Shown in pieces: positions 61,841 to 64,000 of a stretch of 64,000 nt of DNA. Each line of letters begins with the position of its first letter. Positions within the stretch are counted from its first letter, which is position 1. The DNA comes from Actinomadura sp. NBRC 104425 (GTDB lineage: Bacteria > Actinomycetota > Actinomycetes > Streptosporangiales > Streptosporangiaceae). The stretch lies in the NCBI RefSeq assembly GCF_030269545.1, contig NZ_BSTN01000024.1:1-64000 (forward strand), in the 5' to 3' direction. The notes beneath the pieces were generated by a model. It had not been told where the DNA came from. It did not search any database and saw only the letters and a list, made by a program, of their open reading frames with translations. A program made the position numbers and the translations under genes.

Positions 61841-62533
61841 ATGAGCAGCTTGACCCTCGACGCCCGAGTGGCAGCGTTCCCGTCGATCCCCTGGTTCTCC
61901 TCGCGCACCGGCGCGTCCCGGCGCGGGCACGACATCCGACCGCGCGACGCCCCGGCCGACGTCCCTGCCGACGGGGCGACCCGCGCCGATGCCGTGAAGG
62001 CGCTCGTGCTGCGCGCCCGCGACGGCGACGTCGAGGCGTTCGGCACCCTCTACGACCACTACGTCGGGCTGGTCTACCGCTACGTCTACTACCGGGTCGA
62101 GGCGCATCCGCTCGCCGAGGACCTCACCAGCGAGACGTTCCTGCGCGCAATGCGGCGGATGGCCGACTTCACCTGGCAGGGCAGGGACTTCGGGGCCTGG
62201 CTGGTCACCATCGCCCGCAACCTGGTCGCCGACCACTTCAAGTCCGGCCGCTACCGGCTGGAGATCTGCACCGCCGAGCTGCTGGAGCCGGGTCTGCCGC
62301 AGGAGGGCCCCGAGCGCGCCGTGCTCGACTCGCTGACCAACCGGACGCTGCTGGAGGCGGTGCGGCGGCTCGGCTCCGAACAGCAGGAGTGCGTGGTGCT
62401 GCGGTTCCTGCACGGCCTATCGGTGGCCGAGACCGCCCTGGTGATGGGCAAGAAGCCGGGGGCGATCAAGGCGTTGCAGCACCGGGCGATGCGGTCGCTG
62501 GCCCGGATGCTCCCCGACGACCTGCGCGCCTGA
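61841..62533 (+). CDS. bldN: BldN-type ECF sigma factor
   Basis: The protein (230 aa) has an N-terminal extension of about 50 residues, then sigma region 2 (FGTLYDHYVGLVYRYVYYRV, AEDLTSETFLRAMRRM, FGAWLVTIARNLVADHFKSG) and region 4 (VRRLGSEQQECVVLRFLHGL, SVAETALVMGKKPGAIKALQ). These segments match Streptomyces BldN closely, and BldN is also made with a processed N-terminal pro-sequence. ATG 61841 has GAGGAG 10 bp upstream. In Streptomyces BldN drives genes for aerial hyphae (chaplins, rodlins) and is held by the membrane anti-sigma RsbN encoded just downstream. Here the next gene is a HAD phosphatase. Confidence 0.9.
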   Translation: MSSLTLDARVAAFPSIPWFSSRTGASRRGHDIRPRDAPADVPADGATRADAVKALVLRARDGDVEAFGTLYDHYVGLVYRYVYYRVEAHPLAEDLTSETFLRAMRRMADFTWQGRDFGAWLVTIARNLVADHFKSGRYRLEICTAELLEPGLPQEGPERAVLDSLTNRTLLEAVRRLGSEQQECVVLRFLHGLSVAETALVMGKKPGAIKALQHRAMRSLARMLPDDLRA

Positions 62534-62651
62534 CCGCATGTCCGTCCGGGCGGCCCCGACTTTTCCGCGCGGCGGTTACGCAAAGTGAGGACTGTCCCAA
62601 TTCTGGAGGTAAGAGCGGCTGCCGCGGGCGCCGTTGACTAGGCTCGGGCCC

Positions 62652-63527
62652 ATGCGGCTTTTCTGGCGGCGCGGCAAGGACACCGACCACGTGAGCGCCG
62701 GCGAGGCGGCCGCCGCGGCGGCGGCCGGTCCGGGGCGTGCGCTGCCGGAGCCGGACCCGGCGTCGGCGGCGTTCTTCGACGTCGACAACACCATGATGCG
62801 CGGCGCGTCGATCTACTACTTCGCCCGCGGCCTCGCCGCGCGCAAGCTGTTCACGATGCGCGACCTGGCGATGTTCGCCTGGGGGCAGGCCGCGTTCCGG
62901 CTGCGCGGCACCGAGAACGCCGAGCACATCTCCACCGCCCGCGAGGCCGCGCTGGCGTTCGTGGCCGGGCAGAAGGTCAGCGACCTGGAGGCGCTGAGCG
63001 AAGAGATCTACGACGAGGTGATGGCCGACCGCATCTGGCACGGCACCCGCGGCCTGGCGCTGCAGCACCTGGACGCGGGACGGCGGGTGTGGCTGGTCAC
63101 CGCCACCCCGGTGGAGGTGGCCCGCGTCATCGCGCACCGGCTGGGCCTGACCGGGGCGCTCGGCACCGTCGCCGAGACCCGCGACGGCGTCTACACCGGG
63201 CGGCTGGTCGGCAACCTGCTGCACGGGGAGGCCAAGGCCGAGGCGATCCGTGCGCTGGCCCAGCGCGAGGGCCTGGACCTGTCCCGCTGCCACGCCTACA
63301 GCGACTCGATCAACGACCTGCCGATGCTGACGTCCGTCGGCCATCCGAACGCCGTCAACCCCGACTCGGACCTGCGCGCACACGCCAAGCAGCACGGCTG
63401 GCCGATCCACGACTTCCGCACCGGCCGCAAGGTCACCATGGTGGCGCTGCCCGCGGCCGCCGGTGCGGGCGCGCTGGCCGGGGGCGTCGCGGCGGGCATC
63501 GCGCTGCGCAAGCACTACCGCGGCTGA
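62652..63527 (+). CDS. HAD-IB family phosphatase
   Basis: The protein (about 291 aa) is a haloacid-dehalogenase-type hydrolase similar to SerB-like phosphatases. Motif I is FFDVDNTMM, motif II LVTATPVEV, and motif IV YSDSINDLPML. The C-terminus ends with a hydrophobic glycine-rich segment (VALPAAAGAGALAGGVAAGI) that may reach the membrane. ATG 62652 is used; a TTG at 62634 would add six residues. It follows bldN by 118 bp. A neighbouring acyltransferase converges on it, an arrangement seen in Streptomyces where these two are paired. The substrate is unknown. Confidence 0.88.
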   Translation: MRLFWRRGKDTDHVSAGEAAAAAAAGPGRALPEPDPASAAFFDVDNTMMRGASIYYFARGLAARKLFTMRDLAMFAWGQAAFRLRGTENAEHISTAREAALAFVAGQKVSDLEALSEEIYDEVMADRIWHGTRGLALQHLDAGRRVWLVTATPVEVARVIAHRLGLTGALGTVAETRDGVYTGRLVGNLLHGEAKAEAIRALAQREGLDLSRCHAYSDSINDLPMLTSVGHPNAVNPDSDLRAHAKQHGWPIHDFRTGRKVTMVALPAAAGAGALAGGVAAGIALRKHYRG

Positions 63528-63572
63528 CCCCCGCCCGAGCACGCGCGACCGAGCCCCCCGGGGGCGGCGCGG

Positions 63573-64000
63573 TCAGAAGAAGGCGGGGCCGCGGCGCAGC
63601 AGCGTGTCGTACACCATCTGCTGGATGGTCTCGCGGACGTGGTCGGTGATGTTGAAGACCGTCATCGGGTCGTCGGCGGCCTCCGGCCCGTACTCGGCCA
63701 GCGTCATCGGCTCACCGAACTGGATCATCCACTTGGACGGCAGCGGCACCAGCCCCGCCAGGCCGAGCAGCGGCCAGGTCGGGGTGATCGGAAAGTACGG
63801 CAGGCCGAGCAGCCGGGCCAGCGGCCGCAGGTCGGCGATCTTGGGGTAGATCTCCTCGGCCCCGACGATCGCGCACGGGACGATCGGCGCGCCGGTGCGC
63901 AGTGCGGTCTCCACGAACCCGCCGCGGCCGAACCGCTGCAGCCGGTACCGCTCGGCGAACGGCTTGCCGACCCCCTTGAAGCCCTCCGGGAACACCCCGA
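63573..64000 (-). CDS. PlsC-type acyltransferase, C-terminal part (cut by window edge)
   Basis: The frame runs off the window. The visible 140 or so residues begin with FPEGFKGVGKPFAERYRLQR, containing the FPEG motif that binds glycerol phosphate in 1-acyl-glycerol-3-phosphate acyltransferases. TGAPIVPCAIVGAEE is the following conserved block. The upstream HxxxxD active site should lie outside the window. A membrane-associated role in phospholipid or glycolipid synthesis is likely. The ending (QMVYDTLLRRGPAFF) is complete. Confidence 0.82.
   Translation of the reverse strand, partial: GVFPEGFKGVGKPFAERYRLQRFGRGGFVETALRTGAPIVPCAIVGAEEIYPKIADLRPLARLLGLPYFPITPTWPLLGLAGLVPLPSKWMIQFGEPMTLAEYGPEAADDPMTVFNITDHVRETIQQMVYDTLLRRGPAFF

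Overview
The window is high-GC actinobacterial chromosome. Most genes start with GTG or ATG and neighbours overlap by 4 bases. It holds menaquinone and complex I genes, BldC- and BldN-type developmental regulators, a Rex-type redox repressor with heme genes, and Streptomyces-type 'conservon' signalling modules. Gene content fits a filamentous actinomycete, perhaps of the Streptosporangiales or Thermomonosporaceae. That placement is inference from content, not a measured phylogeny.

Region 1 (1-2417): the end of an IS5-type element abuts and probably truncates msrA. A divergent RarD-type permease and a small secreted protein follow.

Region 2 (about 2418-16648) is the accessory part and the most unusual. 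Two signalling-plus-terpenoid modules stand in tandem. Module 1 has a decayed class I terpene synthase, a class II terpene cyclase (DADTSS motif), a collapsed CvnA-like kinase, then cvnB, cvnC and cvnD. Module 2 has a cytochrome P450, an intact class I terpene synthase, a full-length CvnA-like sensor kinase, an extra DUF742-type gene, then cvnB, cvnC and cvnD. The cvnB 3' end, cvnC and nearly all of cvnD are identical in both modules over 1,071 bp, exactly 8,700 bp apart. One class II cyclase, one class I synthase and one P450 suggest a diterpenoid-type product under control of a GTPase/roadblock membrane complex. An AAC(2')-I-type acetyltransferase follows.

Region 3 (17413-37874, minus strand): menaquinone methyltransferase (menG), a geranylgeranyl-reductase/MenJ-type flavoprotein, the complete nuoA-N operon and a polyprenyl diphosphate synthase. 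This joins synthesis of the quinone to the enzyme that reduces it. A perfect Rex operator (TTGTGAA-GTAC-TTCACAA) lies before the reductase gene and a weaker Rex-like dyad lies before nuoA. The Rex gene itself is in this window at 59148-59888. A threonine-dehydratase-like enzyme lies upstream.

Region 4 (38117-49844): a BldC-type regulator; an anthrax-lethal-factor-like metallopeptidase with a small downstream partner; cytochrome c maturation genes (tlpA/resA-like, ccdA, resB, ccsB) behind a BlaI/CopY-like dyad; a histidine phosphatase; a Ser/Thr kinase with a long Ala/Gly-only stretch; a LysR regulator; and a PadR-hemerythrin pair.

Region 5 (50003-64000): tetrapyrrole synthesis (hemL; rex-hemA-hemC-hemD-hemB, with a Rex-like site before rex), a probable membrane pseudokinase, a small prim-pol protein, a glutaredoxin-like protein, a membrane protein fused to an ABM domain, a BldN-type sigma factor without an adjacent rsbN, a HAD phosphatase and a truncated acyltransferase gene at the window edge.
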